Positions 36,755 to 49,437 of a stretch of 64,000 nt of DNA are shown piece by piece (positions within the stretch are counted from its first letter, which is position 1; the number at the start of each line of letters is the position of its first letter). Under the pieces are notes generated by a model. It searched no databases. It was not told the origin of the DNA and saw nothing but the letters and a program-made list of their open reading frames with translations. The position numbers and the translations under genes were made by a program. Origin of the DNA: Erythroxylum novogranatense (Eukaryota > Streptophyta > Magnoliopsida > Malpighiales > Erythroxylaceae); NCBI GenBank assembly GCA_029891385.1, contig CM057227.1, forward strand, positions 95,733,818-95,797,817, in the 5' to 3' direction.

Positions 36755-39580
36755 TTAGTCTGACTGTTTGCTTAACATAACCATGTTAAGGTTGCGTCTA
36801 ATCTTCTGAAACCGTTCTTCAGTCAGTGGTTTGGTGAAGATGTCTGCCCACTGATACTCTGTTTCGACGAACTGAAGTTTAACTATCTTCCTCTGAACAT
36901 AGTCTCTTGAGAAGTGATGTCTGACTTCGATGTGTTTCACCCTCGAATGCTGAATCGGATTCTTTGACAGGTTAATTGCACTGGTGTTGTCGCAATAAAT
37001 TAGAATCTCCTCTTCTTGAATTGAATAGTCTTCAAGTTGATATTTGATCCACAACGTTTGTGAACAACAACTTGCAGCAGACATATACTCTGCTTCGGCA
37101 GTTGATAGAGCTATCGAACTTTGTCTCTTGCTTGACCAGGAAACCAGGATTGCGCCAAGAAGGTGACATCCTCCACTTGTGCTCTTCCTTTCGATTCTAT
37201 CTCCGGCATAGTCCGAGTCGCAATATCCAATTATCCTGAAATCTTTACCTTTCTCAAACATTAAGCAAAGATTAGTAGTACCTGCGAGATATCTCATAAT
37301 TCTTTTAACAGCAATATAATGAGACTCTCTAGGATCGGCCTGAAACTTTGCACACAAGCATACACTGAATAAAATATCAGGTCTACTTGTCAGAAGATAC
37401 AAGAAAGAACCGATCATCCTCTATCTGTGGTTTGATCCACCTTCTTACTAAGTTCATCTTTCGACAAAAGGTTTGAAGGATGCATCAGAGTAGTCATTGG
37501 CTTCACACTTTGCATATCAAACTTGTTTAACAATTCTTTCACATATTTTTGTTGATGGATAAAGATTTTCTCTTCGGTTTGCTTAACTTGCAACCCAAGA
37601 AAGAATTTTAACTCACCTATTATGCTCATTTCAAATTCATTTTTCATTAGGCTCTCAAACTTCATGCACAACTTCTTTGAAGTAGCACCAAAAGTAATAT
37701 CATCAACATAGATCTGAAATATTATAAATTCATTCTCATAATTCTTCCTAAAGGGAGTCTTATCAACTTGACCTCTACTAAAACCATTGTCTAAGAGAAA
37801 AGTACTCAGACGATCATACCAAGCTCTAGGAGCTTGCTTCAGGCCGTATAAGGCTTTATGAAGTCTATAGACATGGTCTGTATTCTTAACATCCTTGAAA
37901 CCAGGTGGTTGCTTAACATACACCTCTTCGTCTATAAGACCATTCAGAAATGCACTTTTCACATGTGCTACCAATCTAGCCTTATTTCAGCTCACTCTTC
38001 CTGATTCATCTAAATTGTTCTTAAAGACCCATCTGGTTCCTATGATGGATTTCTTAGGGGGTTTCGGAACTAAGGACCAAACATTATTCCTAGAAAATTG
38101 GTTCAGCTCCTCTTGCATGGCTAACACCCAAGCTTCTTCTCGAAGAGCTTCCTCAACCTTGTTAGGCTCTATTTCAGAAATAAAAGCCACATTAGCTCCT
38201 CTTATGAATCTGGACCTTGTCTTAACTCCTTCTGAGGTCTCTCAGATAATCAACTCTTCTGGATGAGAACTTTTATATTTCCAGTCTCTTTTCAGTCCAA
38301 TAGTTTCTGGGATATCTTCAACTTTGTCTTCATGAGTACCTTGTGTTGGAGTTTCTGTCATCTAAGTTCTTTGAAGGATCTTCACTCTCCATGTCATCTT
38401 CCTTATGGGGTTGGGAACTATCATCGAACTTGACATGGATGGTCTCCTCAACTATTTTTGAAATAAGATTGTACACCCGAAATGCCTTAGACGACAATGA
38501 GTAGCCTAGAAAGATTCCTGGACAGGTCTTTGAATCGAATTTATCCAACAGCTCCTTTGTATTCAGAATAGAGAATTTGCACCCAAATGGATGAAAGTAA
38601 GATATATTTGGTCTTCTTCCATTCCATAACTCATAAGGAGTCTTCTTCAATATGGGTCGCAACAGAATTCTATTCTGAATATAGCATCTTCAGATTCACA
38701 GCCTTCCTACCTTGAAGTACTTAGGAAGATTCTTTTCACACAAAGATAGTCTTTGCCATCTCTTGAATCGTCTGTTCTTCCTTTCAACAACTCCATTCTG
38801 TTGTGGAGTCCTGGGAGCAGAGAAATTGTGGAAAATTCTATTCTCCTCACAGAATAACCTAAACTTCTCATTCTCAAATTCTGGTCACTCATGATACTAG
38901 CTATAGACATTCTTTTTTCATTCTGTAACTTTTTGGATAAGGTTCTAAAACACTTAAAAAATTCATCTTTGTGTGATAAAAACAATATCCAAGAAAATCG
39001 AGTAAAGTCATCAACAATAACGAGTCCATATTTCTTTCCGCCAAGACTTATTGTCCTTGTTGGACCAAATAAATCCATATGTAACAATTTAAAGGTCTAG
39101 ATGATGTTACAAAATTTTAGAAGAAAAGAAGTTTTAATCATTTTCCTTTCAAACAATTTTCACAGAAAATTCTTTGTCAAAACTTATTTTTGGTAATCCT
39201 CTTACCAAATCATGTTTTGCCAACTTTGAAATGTGTTAAAAGAGACATGACCTAGCTTTCTATGCCGACTAGTCTTTCTTCTTGAAAGATAGAAAACATG
39301 AAACATTTTGACTTTGAAAATCTTCTAAATCAATTTTGTAAAGATTATTTCTTCTCTTGCCGAAAAAGTATAGATCCATCTTTGTTTCGACTTCACAAAG
39401 ATTTTGATTGAATATGTTGTGAAACCGTAATCACACAATTGATCGACATCGATCAAATTATGTTTCGCACCATCAACAAGCAAGACATTATTTATGCATG
39501 CAAAGGAATCTTTACCTATTTTATCGATTCCAATAATCTTGCCTCATTGGTTGTCTCGAAAGTTCTCGATCCTCCTTCTT
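36755..39580 (-). pseudogene. Copia B pol (protease remnant, integrase, RT, RNase H)
   Basis: In minus-strand order: a decayed protease and zinc-finger region (39580-39090); an integrase core (39087-38707, LHMDLFGPTRT, VDDFTRFSWILFL) with frame disruption after SDQN, where the second catalytic Asp should be followed by GGEF; an integrase C-terminal region (38662-38330); the RT N-terminus (38190-37987, WVFKNNLDESGRVS); RT with the catalytic YVDDI (about 37704-37690); and RNase H (37417-36755, DSDYAGD, STAEAEYM, DNTSAINL, ADIFTKPL). Several stops and frameshifts separate the blocks. RT and RNase H are the best preserved parts and would place the lineage best. Confidence 0.88.
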
Positions 39581-41305
39581 ATACTGAAGATCTAGGAACA
39601 TAGACCTTCTTCCCGTCATATGTCGCAAGCATCCACTGTCTAAATACCAATGGTGTTTGCCGCATCTTCCAAGGAAGGAAATATGCAGGAGAAGCTATTT
39701 TATATTTTGGTACCCATATTTTCCTGGGTTCTTTATGGTTATTAGCATGCACATAATGAGCTTTTTGATGCATATTACTAGATCGTTGATTGATACGAGA
39801 TTTATTATAGTTTCTCTTCTGAGTGAAAGAATACTTATGGGGATGAGACTTATTACCTGTAAACCCTAATCTATTTTTATCACCCGGATGTCTACATTTT
39901 CCAAGCATCTCATTCATTTTCTTTGTGCTCTCGGTGAAAGTAGCTAAATCAGCTGACAAATTCTTAATTCTTAGTTTCAGCTGATTGATCTCTTCTGATC
40001 TGTGTACGACTTTCTTTTTCTCCTCTAATTGTTTCTTCAGAAAGATATTTTCTCTCTCTATTACTTCCGTATGTCTAATATTTTCTGCATACTTTTTCTT
40101 TAACAGTTTGTACTGTTTCAGAATAGCATGAGAATCTTCTAACAATTCTGAGTAGGCATTATGCAAGTTATCGTAATCAAATTTTACCTCCTCATCACTA
40201 TCTTCCTCAGCTACCAGGCAGATGTTTGCATGCTCAGACGACTCGGAACCTGTATCTGATTTTGATGAATCTAGGTCCTCCCACGTTGCCATCATGCTTT
40301 TCTTGCCTTCTCTACTCTTCTTTGGTTTCTTCTTTAGGGTAGGACATTCGGACTTGTAGTGTCCAGGTTGATTGCACTCGTAGCAAATGACATATGACTT
40401 CTCTGATTTAGCTTCATCTTTGCCATTCTTCTTGAAAGTTTGATTTCCTTTGGACTTCTTCTTCCACATGCGTCTTATCTTCCTGGAGATGAAAGATAAT
40501 TCATCATCTTCATCACTTGACTCTTGTTCTGATTGGCTGGATTCGTCATTCTTTGATTCTTCAATCTTTAATGTTTTTGATGACTTCCTCCTTCTTTGAG
40601 TCTTGTGATTCTTTTGTCCGGCCTTCAGCGCTATTGTCTTGTCCCGTTTGGGCTTGTCTTCAGCATCGAGTTCTACTTCATGAATCTTCAAGGATCCAAG
40701 CAACTCATTAAGCTTTACACGCTCAAATCTTTGGCTTCTTGCACTGCAGTAACTTTAGGTCTCCACCTCTTCGGAAGACTTCTTAAGATCTTTCGAACAT
40801 GATCTTGATTGTTGTACGTTCTTTCAAGAGCTTTCAATCCATTGACAATTGTTTGAAATCTTCCAAACATTTGATCAATAGATTCTTCATCTTTCATCCT
40901 GAAAAGTTCGTACTGGTGCACAAGAATACTTATCTTGGATTCTTTAACTTGGCTTGTGCCTTCATGAGCAATGGACAATGTGTCCCACATCTCCTTTGCG
41001 GTGTCTCATTCGTGGAATTTGTCATACTCGCTCCTGCTTAGGGCACAGGTCAAGAAGAACTTCGCTTTTGATTTCAGCTGTATTCTCGCCTTTTGATCAG
41101 CCGTCCATCTGATTCGTGGAATAGAATTGCCATCTTCATCTACTGGTGTATAAGGTCCGTTCTCTATCACGTCCCAAAGGTCGACATGAGTAGATTCTAT
41201 GAATAGCCGCATCCTATCTTTCCAGTAATGATAATCTTCTCCGTTGAATGCTGGAGGTCTAGTGATTGAGGCTCCTTCTGCGATGTATACATGTGATTCC
41301 GCCAT
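39579..41305 (-). pseudogene. Copia B gag (nucleocapsid, coiled coil)
   Basis: Three pieces, 41305-41006, 40990-40715 and 40703-39579, form one gag. The first begins with an ATG 43 bp inside the PBS and has the FNGEDYHYWKDRMRLFIES pattern of Copia gag N-termini. The second has FRMKDEESIDQMFGRF of the UBN2 domain. The third has a single CCHC knuckle (CYECNQPGHYKSEC), an acidic Ser/Glu/Asp segment, and about 100 residues rich in K, E and L that should form a coiled coil. A long coiled coil after the knuckle is usual in Sirevirus gag. Two small frame breaks near 41005 and 40710 inactivate it. Confidence 0.85.
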
Positions 41306-41347
41306 TATCTTTAATCCACACTTTGCTATAGTGATCCTTGGATACCA

Positions 41348-41360
41348 GGCTCTGATACCA
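41348..41360 (-). other. Copia B primer binding site (tRNA-iMet)
   Basis: The minus strand reads TGGTATCAGAGCC two bases inside the right LTR, an exact match to the usual tRNA-iMet PBS. Confidence 0.92.
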
Positions 41361-41362
41361 AT

Positions 41363-42413
41363 TGAAGTGAATCACACGTTAATACAATGCTGAGAAAACG
41401 ATATAAGAATGCACGAGAAGGGGGGGTTGAATTGTTGTGTATTCTCCTTTTTAAAAAATCTTTCAAAAACTGTTTGTTAGAAATAAAATTCTTTTACAGA
41501 ATTTTCAATAGATTCTAATTAATCTAAAACTTTGAAAACTTTGTTTCAAAATAAGTAATGATAAAACTTGAAACTAAAAGAGAGATAGAGTAAGAGTAGT
41601 TGACACAGCCATTTATCCTGGTTCACCCCAAATTATGGGTTACGTCCAGTCCTCAGAGTTCTTTCTGAGATTTTCACTATCTCTTCAACTTTACAAATAT
41701 TCTTTGCGAACCTCTTCAGGTCTCTATAGCCAGTATTCTTTCATACTTAGCCTTTGCAGGCTATCTGTACTACTTTCTCACAGATAAGTGTTTGAACACT
41801 TGTTACAGTAAGAATAACTCTCGGCTAATTTGCATAGAATGATTTTACGATCACGTAGATGTAATTTCAGCTAATTTTTCAATTCTTCAGCTTACGTTTT
41901 TTTTAACTAACTTTGCAATCTTCAACTTCAACTTGTATTTATAGCCTTCGTCTCCAACTGCTTCTTGATTCTTATTTCTTGAATCTTGTTTCTTGAATCT
42001 TGCTTCTTGACTCTTTAATAGAAATGGTTAATCAGTTGAGTTCTATAACTAACGCAAACTGACTCTTGCGTCTGCTTCGTAATTCCTCTTCTGCGTCTGT
42101 CTTTTCCATTCGCGTCTTCGTCTGTTTTACTATTGCGTCTTCATCTGTTTTATACTGTGTCTCCGTCTGCGTTTGTATTTTCCTCTTTTGCGTCTACGTT
42201 GCTTCGTCTGTGTTTATTTTGTGTCTGCGTCTCTTTATTTCTTCTGTGTTCTTCGTCTACATCTTATTGTGCGTCTGCGTCTGTGTTGCTTCGTCTGTAT
42301 TACTTCGTCTGTTTTGCTTCGTCTACTTTGCTCTTTGTCTGCTTTGCTTCTCTTTTATTTTCTCTTTGTTATACATCAAAATTATATCTAAGTGAAGTCA
42401 TTTTGACTTAACA
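41363..42413 (-). repeat. Copia B 5' LTR
   Basis: This is the partner of 4481-5540, with about 50 substitutions and a few indels by hand count. It ends GACTTAACA before the TSD gatat. Confidence 0.93.
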
Positions 42414-42418
42414 GATAT

Positions 42419-42635
42419 AAGCAAGATTTCGCCCTTGCTTTCTTGGCAATTTTTTCCCTCATCCAACGCAACTGAGCAATTGGAGCATCATCAGCGGGAA
42501 CCTCTACTTCGTAGTCCTCATCAATCGGTTCCCACAGATCCTGTCCTTGCAGGTATGCCTCCATTTTTATTGCCCAGATCCGTAACCTTCACCATCAAGA
42601 CCGCCGTGCATGCTTGGAGCGGATAGCTCAGCCAT
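42419..42635 (-). pseudogene. Copia A gag, 5' fragment
   Basis: This is the beginning of the Copia A gag gene. A plausible ATG lies at 42635-42633 and the reading continues to the Copia B TSD at 42414-42418, where it would join 4475 in the same gene. The fragment has residues typical of Copia gag N-termini, such as MEAYLQGQDLWEPI, but needs one frame change about 50 bases after the start. It lies 106 bp inside the PBS, so the leader is short. Confidence 0.75.
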
Positions 42636-42740
42636 CTCAGAGTATGCACACTACACTGCCTTTGCGTAATCGGAAAGAAGTTTTTATTGCTCAAGACGGG
42701 AACCTCTTGCTTACACCCTTACAGGTCCCCTAAGAAATCC

Positions 42741-42752
42741 ACTCTGATACCA
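42741..42752 (-). other. Copia A primer binding site (tRNA-iMet)
   Basis: On the minus strand this reads TGGTATCAGAGT, three bases inside the LTR end. It matches the consensus complementary to the 3' end of initiator tRNA-Met with one change. Confidence 0.88.
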
Positions 42753-42755
42753 CTT

Positions 42756-43073
42756 TGTAGTTTATCAATCAACCATGCACTGACAATTAACTAGTAAACA
42801 GAAAACGTAGAGAGAGAAAACTAGTGTGAGAAAGTTTCCGAAATAGGGGCAAACAAAGCATCTAAAGAACTCAGTGAAAACTAAGATTTTACTCGATAAT
42901 TCTTCTATTACAATTTCTGTAATCAACTCTATATTTATAGTAAATTGGTAATTGTAATCTAACTGATTTTTTTCAACTAATCTTGATTGTCTTGAATTCT
43001 TGTATCTTGGATTTTTTACGTAGTTGCATGGTTCGACGTCTTCATACTTTTCGAGAAATTCCTGAGACATATC
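42756..43073 (-). repeat. Copia A 5' LTR, main part (split by Copia E)
   Basis: This holds the first 318 bp of the right-hand LTR. The last five bases, atatc, are the Copia E TSD; the final 7 bp of the LTR are displaced to 49438-49444. Confidence 0.92.
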
Positions 43074-43377
43074 TGTTAGACATGATGATAATCTATATAC
43101 ATGTCTATTACAAAAATAAAATGCGGAATATTATCACGTACCTCCTGCCATTGATGTTGAGAGATATTGAAGAAATGTGAGAGGGTTCTTCTAAGCTTTT
43201 AACAAATGCAGATGATGGTGTATGCAGAAATTATCTGTTAAGCCTAGGGACCCAATCCTTATATATGCCTTGTTGTCTTCCATCAAAACAACCGAAAGAG
43301 CATTGTAATTCAAGTGAAAGGGCATGACTCTTCAAAGAAACAGACACGACCCATAGAAAGAAAACTAACGGATAACA
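43074..43377 (-). repeat. Copia E 3' LTR
   Basis: 304 bp, TGTTAGACATG to GGATAACA, with TGTTA/TAACA inverted ends. Confidence 0.94.
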
Positions 43378-43391
43378 GTCTCCCACTTGGG
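43378..43391 (-). other. Copia E polypurine tract
   Basis: On the minus strand this reads CCCAAGTGGGAGAC directly before the LTR start TGTTATCC. Confidence 0.85.
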
Positions 43392-43657
43392 TCGGAAATG
43401 TAATATAAAAGTCATAAAACCTCCACTTAATTAAAGAAACTAAATGCACGAATCATGGCGATAAGTCCTCTAAATGTGAGTATTATCTTCCATGTATCAC
43501 GATGCATAATTATTTCTTATAACAATGTAACTAAATGAACAAACCTTTATGTTTATTCTGGATCCATAATAGTTGTAATTCTCAAAAATAAAATGTGTAC
43601 ACTAGAATGAGAATAAACAACTAATTAATAATAGTTTCGTAACAGTACATACATAAA

Positions 43658-46600
43658 TCACATAATGGAACCAAGTCCCATTCTAGCAACATGATCCTTA
43701 AAGCTCTTTGGTGGCATGCCTTTTGTTAAAGGATCGACAATCATTAATTCAGTGCGAATGTGTTGAATGATCACTTTATTCTCGTTGACACGTTCCCTAA
43801 TGGACAAATACTTAATGTCGATGTGTTTACTTCGACTACCACTCTTGTTGTTTTGGTCAAGAAAACTACAGCTGAATTGTCACAGTACATTCTTAATGGC
43901 TTAGAAATCGAATCCATAATTCTAAGTCCAGATATAAAACTCTTCAACCATACACCATGTGATGTAGCCTCAAAACAAGAAACGAACTCAGCCTCCATGG
44001 TAGAAGTAGCAGTCAAAGTCTGCTTTGAACTCCTCCAAGATATGGCTCCATTGGCAAACATAAATACATATCCAGATGTTGATTTTCGTGAATCAACACA
44101 ACCAACAAAGTCGGAATCTGAATAGCCAACTACTTCGAGATTTTCTATTCGTCTATACATAAGCATGTAATCTTTTGTTCCTTGAAGGTATCTCATCACC
44201 TTTTTGGCAGCTCTCCAGTGATCTATACCTGGGTTACTTTGATATCTTCCCAACATTCCAACAACAAATACAATGTCAGGTCTCGTACAAACCTGAGCAT
44301 ACATTAGGCTCCCTACTGCAGAAGCATATGGAATATTTTTCATTTGTTCCCTTTCAAATTCATTTTTCGGGCACTGGTTCAAATGGAACCTATCACCCTT
44401 CACAATAGGTGCTACACTTGGTGAACAATCTTTCATCCGAAATCTTTCTAAGACCTTATTGATATAGGTTTCTTGGGATAGACCTAAAATGTATTGAGAT
44501 CTGTCCCTATGGATCTTAATGCCAATGACATAAGATGCCTCACCTATATCTTTCATATCAAAATTCTTAGAAAGGAAATGTTTCACCTCATATAGGAAAC
44601 CTTTGTCATTTGTGGCGAGTAAAATATCATCCACATATAGAACAAGGAAACAAATTTTACTCCCACTGACTTTCAGATATATGCATTGATCCATGATATT
44701 TTCTTCAAAACCATATGAAGAGATAATATCATGGAATTTCAAATACCATTGACGGGAGGCTTGTTTTAATCCATATATGGATTTCTTAAGCTTACACACC
44801 AAATGCTCACCATCACTAGAGGAGAATCCTTCTGGTTGTTTCATATAAACTTCTTCCTCTAGGTCTCCATTTAGGAACGCTGTTTTCACATCCATTTGAT
44901 GTAGTTCCATATCAAAATGGGCAACCAATGCCATAATCACTCGTAATGAATCCTTTTTAGATATAGGAGAAATGGTCTCTGTATAATCGATTCCTTCTTG
45001 TTGAGTAAATCCTTTGGCAACAAGTCTAGCTTTATCTCTTTCAATGTTGCCTAATGAGTCCTTTTTTGTTTTAAAGACCCATTTACATCCAATGACCTTT
45101 GCACCATTAGGCAAATTGACAAGATCCCAGACGTTGTTAGATTCCATAGAATTCATCTCATCTACCATAGCATTGTACCACAATTGAGATTCATTGCAAC
45201 TCATAGCTTGTGAAAACGTTTCAGGGTCATTTTTGGCTCCAATGTTATAGTTAACTTCTTGTAAATACACAATGTAATCACTAGGTATTGCTGATTTCCT
45301 ATCTCTAGTTGATCTTCTTAATATTGTATTAGCACCCTCCTGAGGAGGAGCTTGTACAACTTGTTGTTCAACAACCTGTGGTGATTGCTGAACAATCAGA
45401 TCTACTAGATTGTCATCGGCAGCTTGTGGAACTTCAATAATTGGTTGTTCATCTCCCGTTTGACTTTGAGGGATGCTATGAATGACAATCAATTTACTTG
45501 AAATAGGAGTTTGTATTTCACAATTATCCTTCTCAAGAACTAAGTCCCAAGATTGATCTCTCCCACTGATCAAGTCATTTTCAAGAAACTTTGCATTTTT
45601 TGATTCCACAAACCTAGTACTATGAGATGGACAATAAAATCTGTATCCTTTGGACCTTTCAGCATATCCAATGAAATACCCACTTATAGTCCTTGGATCC
45701 AGTTTCTTTTCTTGTGGATTATAAACTCTTACTTCAGAAGGGCATCCCCAAATGCGTATATGTCGCAAACTCAGTTTCCAACCTTTCCATAACTCAAATG
45801 GTGTTTTAGAAACAGCTTTGGTTGGAACTCGATTTAATATATACACTGTCGTTTTAAGAGCTTCAGTCCACAAGGATTTAGGAAGTTTAGAGCTGCTAAG
45901 CATACTCCGCACCAAGTCTAATAATGTTCGGTTTCTTCTTTCTGCTACACCATTTTGGTCCGGAGACCCAGGCATGGTGTATTGAGCTATTATTCCATGC
46001 TCTTGAAGAAACTTCGCAAATGGACCAGGTGCTTGTCCATCCTCAGCGTATCTACCATAAAATTCTCCACCTCGATCTGATCTCACGATCTTTATTTGCT
46101 TACCACATTGTTTCTCTACTTTTGTTTTAAATACCTTAAAGGCATCTAATGCTTCGTTCTTGTTATGAAGCAAATAGAGATACATATATCGCGAGTAATC
46201 ATCTATAAATGAGATGAAGTATTTCTGACCATACAAGTCCATTTCTGGACAACAAATGTCTGTATGTATGATCTCTAATATGTCTGAACTCCTCTTAGCA
46301 CCTTTCTTTTTCATGTTGGTCTGCTTTCCCTTTATGCAGTCCACACAAACATCAAAATCAGTAAAATCTAGAGTATTAAGTACTCCTTCATTCACTAGCT
46401 TTTTTATTCTTTCAAGGGAAATATGTCCCAATCTTCGGTGCCATAACATTGAGGATTGTTCATTCATAACACATCTTTTAATACCAGCATTACTATGGAC
46501 ATGCATTGTATTATGAAAAATATTTTCTTGCAAATTAATTCGAAAAAGACCATCAATCATTGTACCATTCCCAACAAGATTAGATTCATGATATAAACTA

Positions 46601-47716
46601 AATGATGTATTTGAAAAGTTAAAAGAATATCCCATAGGTACAAGTCTTGAAACTGAAATCAAATTTCTTGAGAAACTTGGAATATAAAATGTTCTTTCCA
46701 AATTCAAAACAAATTCATAATTTAAAACTAATTTGCATGTCCCAACAGCTTCCACATGTGAACGCATCTTGTTGCCTGAATAGATGCATTGTTCACTGTC
46801 CACTGACTTCCTGTGGTTTAGAAAACCCTGCAAGGTATTGGAAATATGGATTGTAGAACCAGAATCAATGCACCAAGTATTATGACAAACATCAACCATA
46901 TTAGATTCATAACAAACAAGTGAGATTGAAATACCTTTCTTTATAAGCCAAGCCTTAAATTTGGCACAATCCTTCTTTATGTGCCCTTTCTTTTTGCATA
47001 AGTGACACTTGGGATTGAAATCCTTTTTGATCTCAGCTCGGACTGGTATTTTACCCTTTCCTTTTTGTTTGGCTTGCCCTCTATTCCTTCCTTCTGTTGC
47101 TATATGTGCACTTTCACTCAATTCCATTCCTAACCTCCCTTCCTCTTGAACACACATGGTCAGAAGTTCATTGATAGACCATTTATCCTTATGTGTGTTG
47201 TAAGAGATTTTAAAGGGTCCATATTGTGGTGGAAGAGAATTAAGTATGTAATGCACAAGAAAAGACTCGGACATTTCAAACCTCAAGAGACCTCAGTTGA
47301 GCCGCAATGTCCCTCATTCGCATGATGTGCTCACTCACACCTCTAACACTTGTGAGCTTCATTGATGATAACTTAGTCATTAAGGCGCTAGCTAGGGCCT
47401 TATCTAAAGACTCAAATTGTTCATCAATAGCCTTCAATAGGTCCCTAACATGATCACACTCTCCAATAGAACCACGAATACTAGGGTAAATTTTGGTCTT
47501 TATGTACATCATGCTGAGGCGATTAGATCGCTCCCAACGCTCATAAAGAGCAATTTCAGCCTGAGTGCTTGTTTCGTTAGGTACATGTGGTTCATCTTTT
47601 TGGATAGCATAATCAATGTCCATACACCCTAATTGGAGGAGAATTCTCTCTTTCCATATTTTATAGTTATCACCATTTAAATCGGGAATATCACATTGAA
47701 TATCAGAAAAATTCAC
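43658..47716 (-). pseudogene. Copia E gag-pol polyprotein (two frameshifts)
   Basis: Starts at an ATG at 47716. Residues 1-146 are the UBN2-type gag N-terminus, closed at 47276 by a one-base insertion in a run of T. The next frame (47286-43771, 1171 codons) has a CCHC knuckle (CHLCKKKGHIKKDC, residues 94-107 of that frame), protease (CIDSGST, about 139-145), GAG-pre-integrase with an H-H-C-C pattern, the integrase core (FIDDYSRYMYLYLL, VRSDRGGEF, PDQNGVAERRNRTLL), RT (QMDVKTAFLNGDLEEEVY, YVDDI near residue 880) and RNase H (YSDSDFVG, TSTMEAEFVS, YCDNSAVV). A second frameshift near 43850 ends the open frame early; the usual Copia C-terminal tail (ADPLTKG-like, seen as VDPLTKGMPP) continues in another frame to a stop at 43660-43658. 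All the catalytic residues I can check are present. Confidence 0.92.
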
Positions 47717-49113
47717 AGGTTGAATATCTGCACAAAATTCAAAATATAAACATGCTTGTTACTAAATTTGTTGAAGCAAAGAAACATGTATCATGCAATT
47801 ATATTTCATGATACATTTATGAATCATATTTCATTTATGAATCATATAACAATTAAAACTACCTGTGGGCTAAGCTTCAATTAAAAGATTCATATTTACT
47901 ATTTATGATGAAACTATCAAATTATATTCTTTTTCTTAATACCGTGGGTAAATTAAGAAAAGACAATTTTGTTATTCCATCCTAATTAATCATGCAAATA
48001 TAATAAATCTTCCGTGGGATAAAATTTATTATATTTAAATATGATTAATTACAATTGGTGTCATTTTACTAGATGTGATCTATAACACATAATATATATT
48101 TTTAATTAATCAAATATGTGTGGCTAATCTTCAACTAATTAAAATTATATTAATCACATGACACCTCATTCTATGCAAAACTATGAATAATAAAGGTTTT
48201 ACATAATCCTTTACAATTGATTAATCATAAATCAATATCATATATTTGCATAAATATAAATATATATACATGAATTTAAAATCATACAATAATTTAAATC
48301 ATACAATTTAATGAAATTAGGCTAACATATAGATTCTATATATAAATCCAAAATAAATATGGACCAAAGAAAGATCAGATATTTTACACTGCCATTACAC
48401 AGTACATTTATGGCTGATCAAAATTTTTAATGAACCTACAAAGTATAAGCTTCAACCATGTGCGGCATTCATGCAACAACAAAAGCAAAGTATAAGCTTC
48501 TGCGGCATTCATGACAACAAAAGCAAATGGTGGGTCCATGAAAAGCTTTTTGACTTACAAAAATATAATAATGCTTGATAACCAAGAGATGCAATAAGCA
48601 AGTGTTCTGCATCTTTATTCAAACTTTGCAAATAGTGGCCCACGTTGAAAAGTTTTGAAAATGTCAGAGGAAAGCATGAAACACGTTATAACCATGGGTT
48701 TATGCTGATAACCATGGGTCCGACGTTATAACCATGGGTTCGTGAAGCATCCTCCTATTCTAAAAGTGTATAGAGCCCACGCAACCTTTATTCAAAAGGC
48801 GGGCAGACTCCAATTAAAGCAGACACGATGGGACACGTTATTAATTAGCAATTCAACAAAGAGTGAAAAACACGGAACGCTTCATCTTCAACCTCTTGAA
48901 GGGTCGACTTGACCCACATCCAACCCATATAACCAAAACTAACCATATCTTAGCTTCTCAAACTCTATTTCTAATGATTCAAAAGACATTTCAAGCAGAA
49001 TCACATTTTGCATAGAACGGTGACTCCTCTCACATCAATATATGCAATCGGAAAAATACCCAATCATCCATATCATTATAGAAAATTAATTACATCAAGG
49101 CAGAGAAAAATTT
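47717..49113 (-). other. Copia E untranslated leader
   Basis: 1.4 kb between PBS and gag start, with no long frame. It holds a direct repeat of about 40 bp (48437-48480 and 48483-48525, around AAAGTATAAGCTTC) and three copies of ATAACCATGGGT at 48688-48735. Confidence 0.75.
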
Positions 49114-49126
49114 GGCTCTGATACCA
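49114..49126 (-). other. Copia E primer binding site (tRNA-iMet)
   Basis: The minus strand reads TGGTATCAGAGCC two bases from the LTR, an exact match to the tRNA-iMet PBS. Confidence 0.93.
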
Positions 49127-49128
49127 AC

Positions 49129-49432
49129 TGTTAGACATGATGATAATCTATATACATGTCTATTACAAAAATAAAATGCGGAATATTATCACGTACCTCC
49201 TGCCATTAATGTTGAGAGATCTTGAAGAAATGTGAGAAGGTTCTTCTAAGCTTTTAACAAATGCAGATGATGGTGTATGCAGAAATTATTTGTTAAACCT
49301 AGGGACCCAATCCTTATATATGCCTTATTGTCTTCCATCAAAACAACCGAAAGGGTATTGTAATTCAAGTGAAAGGGCATGACTCTTCAAAGAAACAGAC
49401 ACGACCCATAGAAAGAAAACTAATGGATAACA
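49129..49432 (-). repeat. Copia E 5' LTR
   Basis: 304 bp, same ends as 43074-43377. It is followed by the TSD atatc and the last 7 bp of the Copia A LTR. Confidence 0.94.
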
Positions 49433-49437
49433 ATATC

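Larger units (their letters stand above)
4481..42413 (-). mobile_element. Copia B: Sirevirus-like element with envelope-like ORF
   Basis: LTRs of 1060 bp (4481-5540) and 1051 bp (41363-42413) flank the element, with the TSD gatat at 4476-4480 and 42414-42418. A tRNA-iMet PBS lies beside the right LTR and a polypurine tract beside the left, so it reads on the minus strand. Gene order from the 5' side is gag, protease-integrase-RT-RNase H, then an extra long ORF. Without the insertions of Gypsy C and the solo LTR it is about 9.4 kb. The size, the long coiled-coil gag and the extra ORF after pol are Sirevirus traits. By hand count the LTRs differ by about 5%. Confidence 0.9.
43074..49432 (-). 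mobile_element. Copia E: near-complete Ty1/Copia element
   Basis: 6359 bp with 304-bp LTRs (43074-43377 and 49129-49432), TSD atatc (43069-43073 and 49433-49437), inserted 7 bp from the end of the Copia A 5' LTR. It reads on the minus strand, with a PBS at 49114-49126 and a polypurine tract at 43378-43391. The LTRs differ at about 9 sites (3%). It is the best preserved autonomous-type element here, but it has two frameshifts. Confidence 0.94.

Noticed and set aside
43760..44125. Plus-strand 121-codon frame opposite Copia E pol
   Set aside because: It is a shadow of the RNase H coding strand; the minus strand explains the sequence fully.
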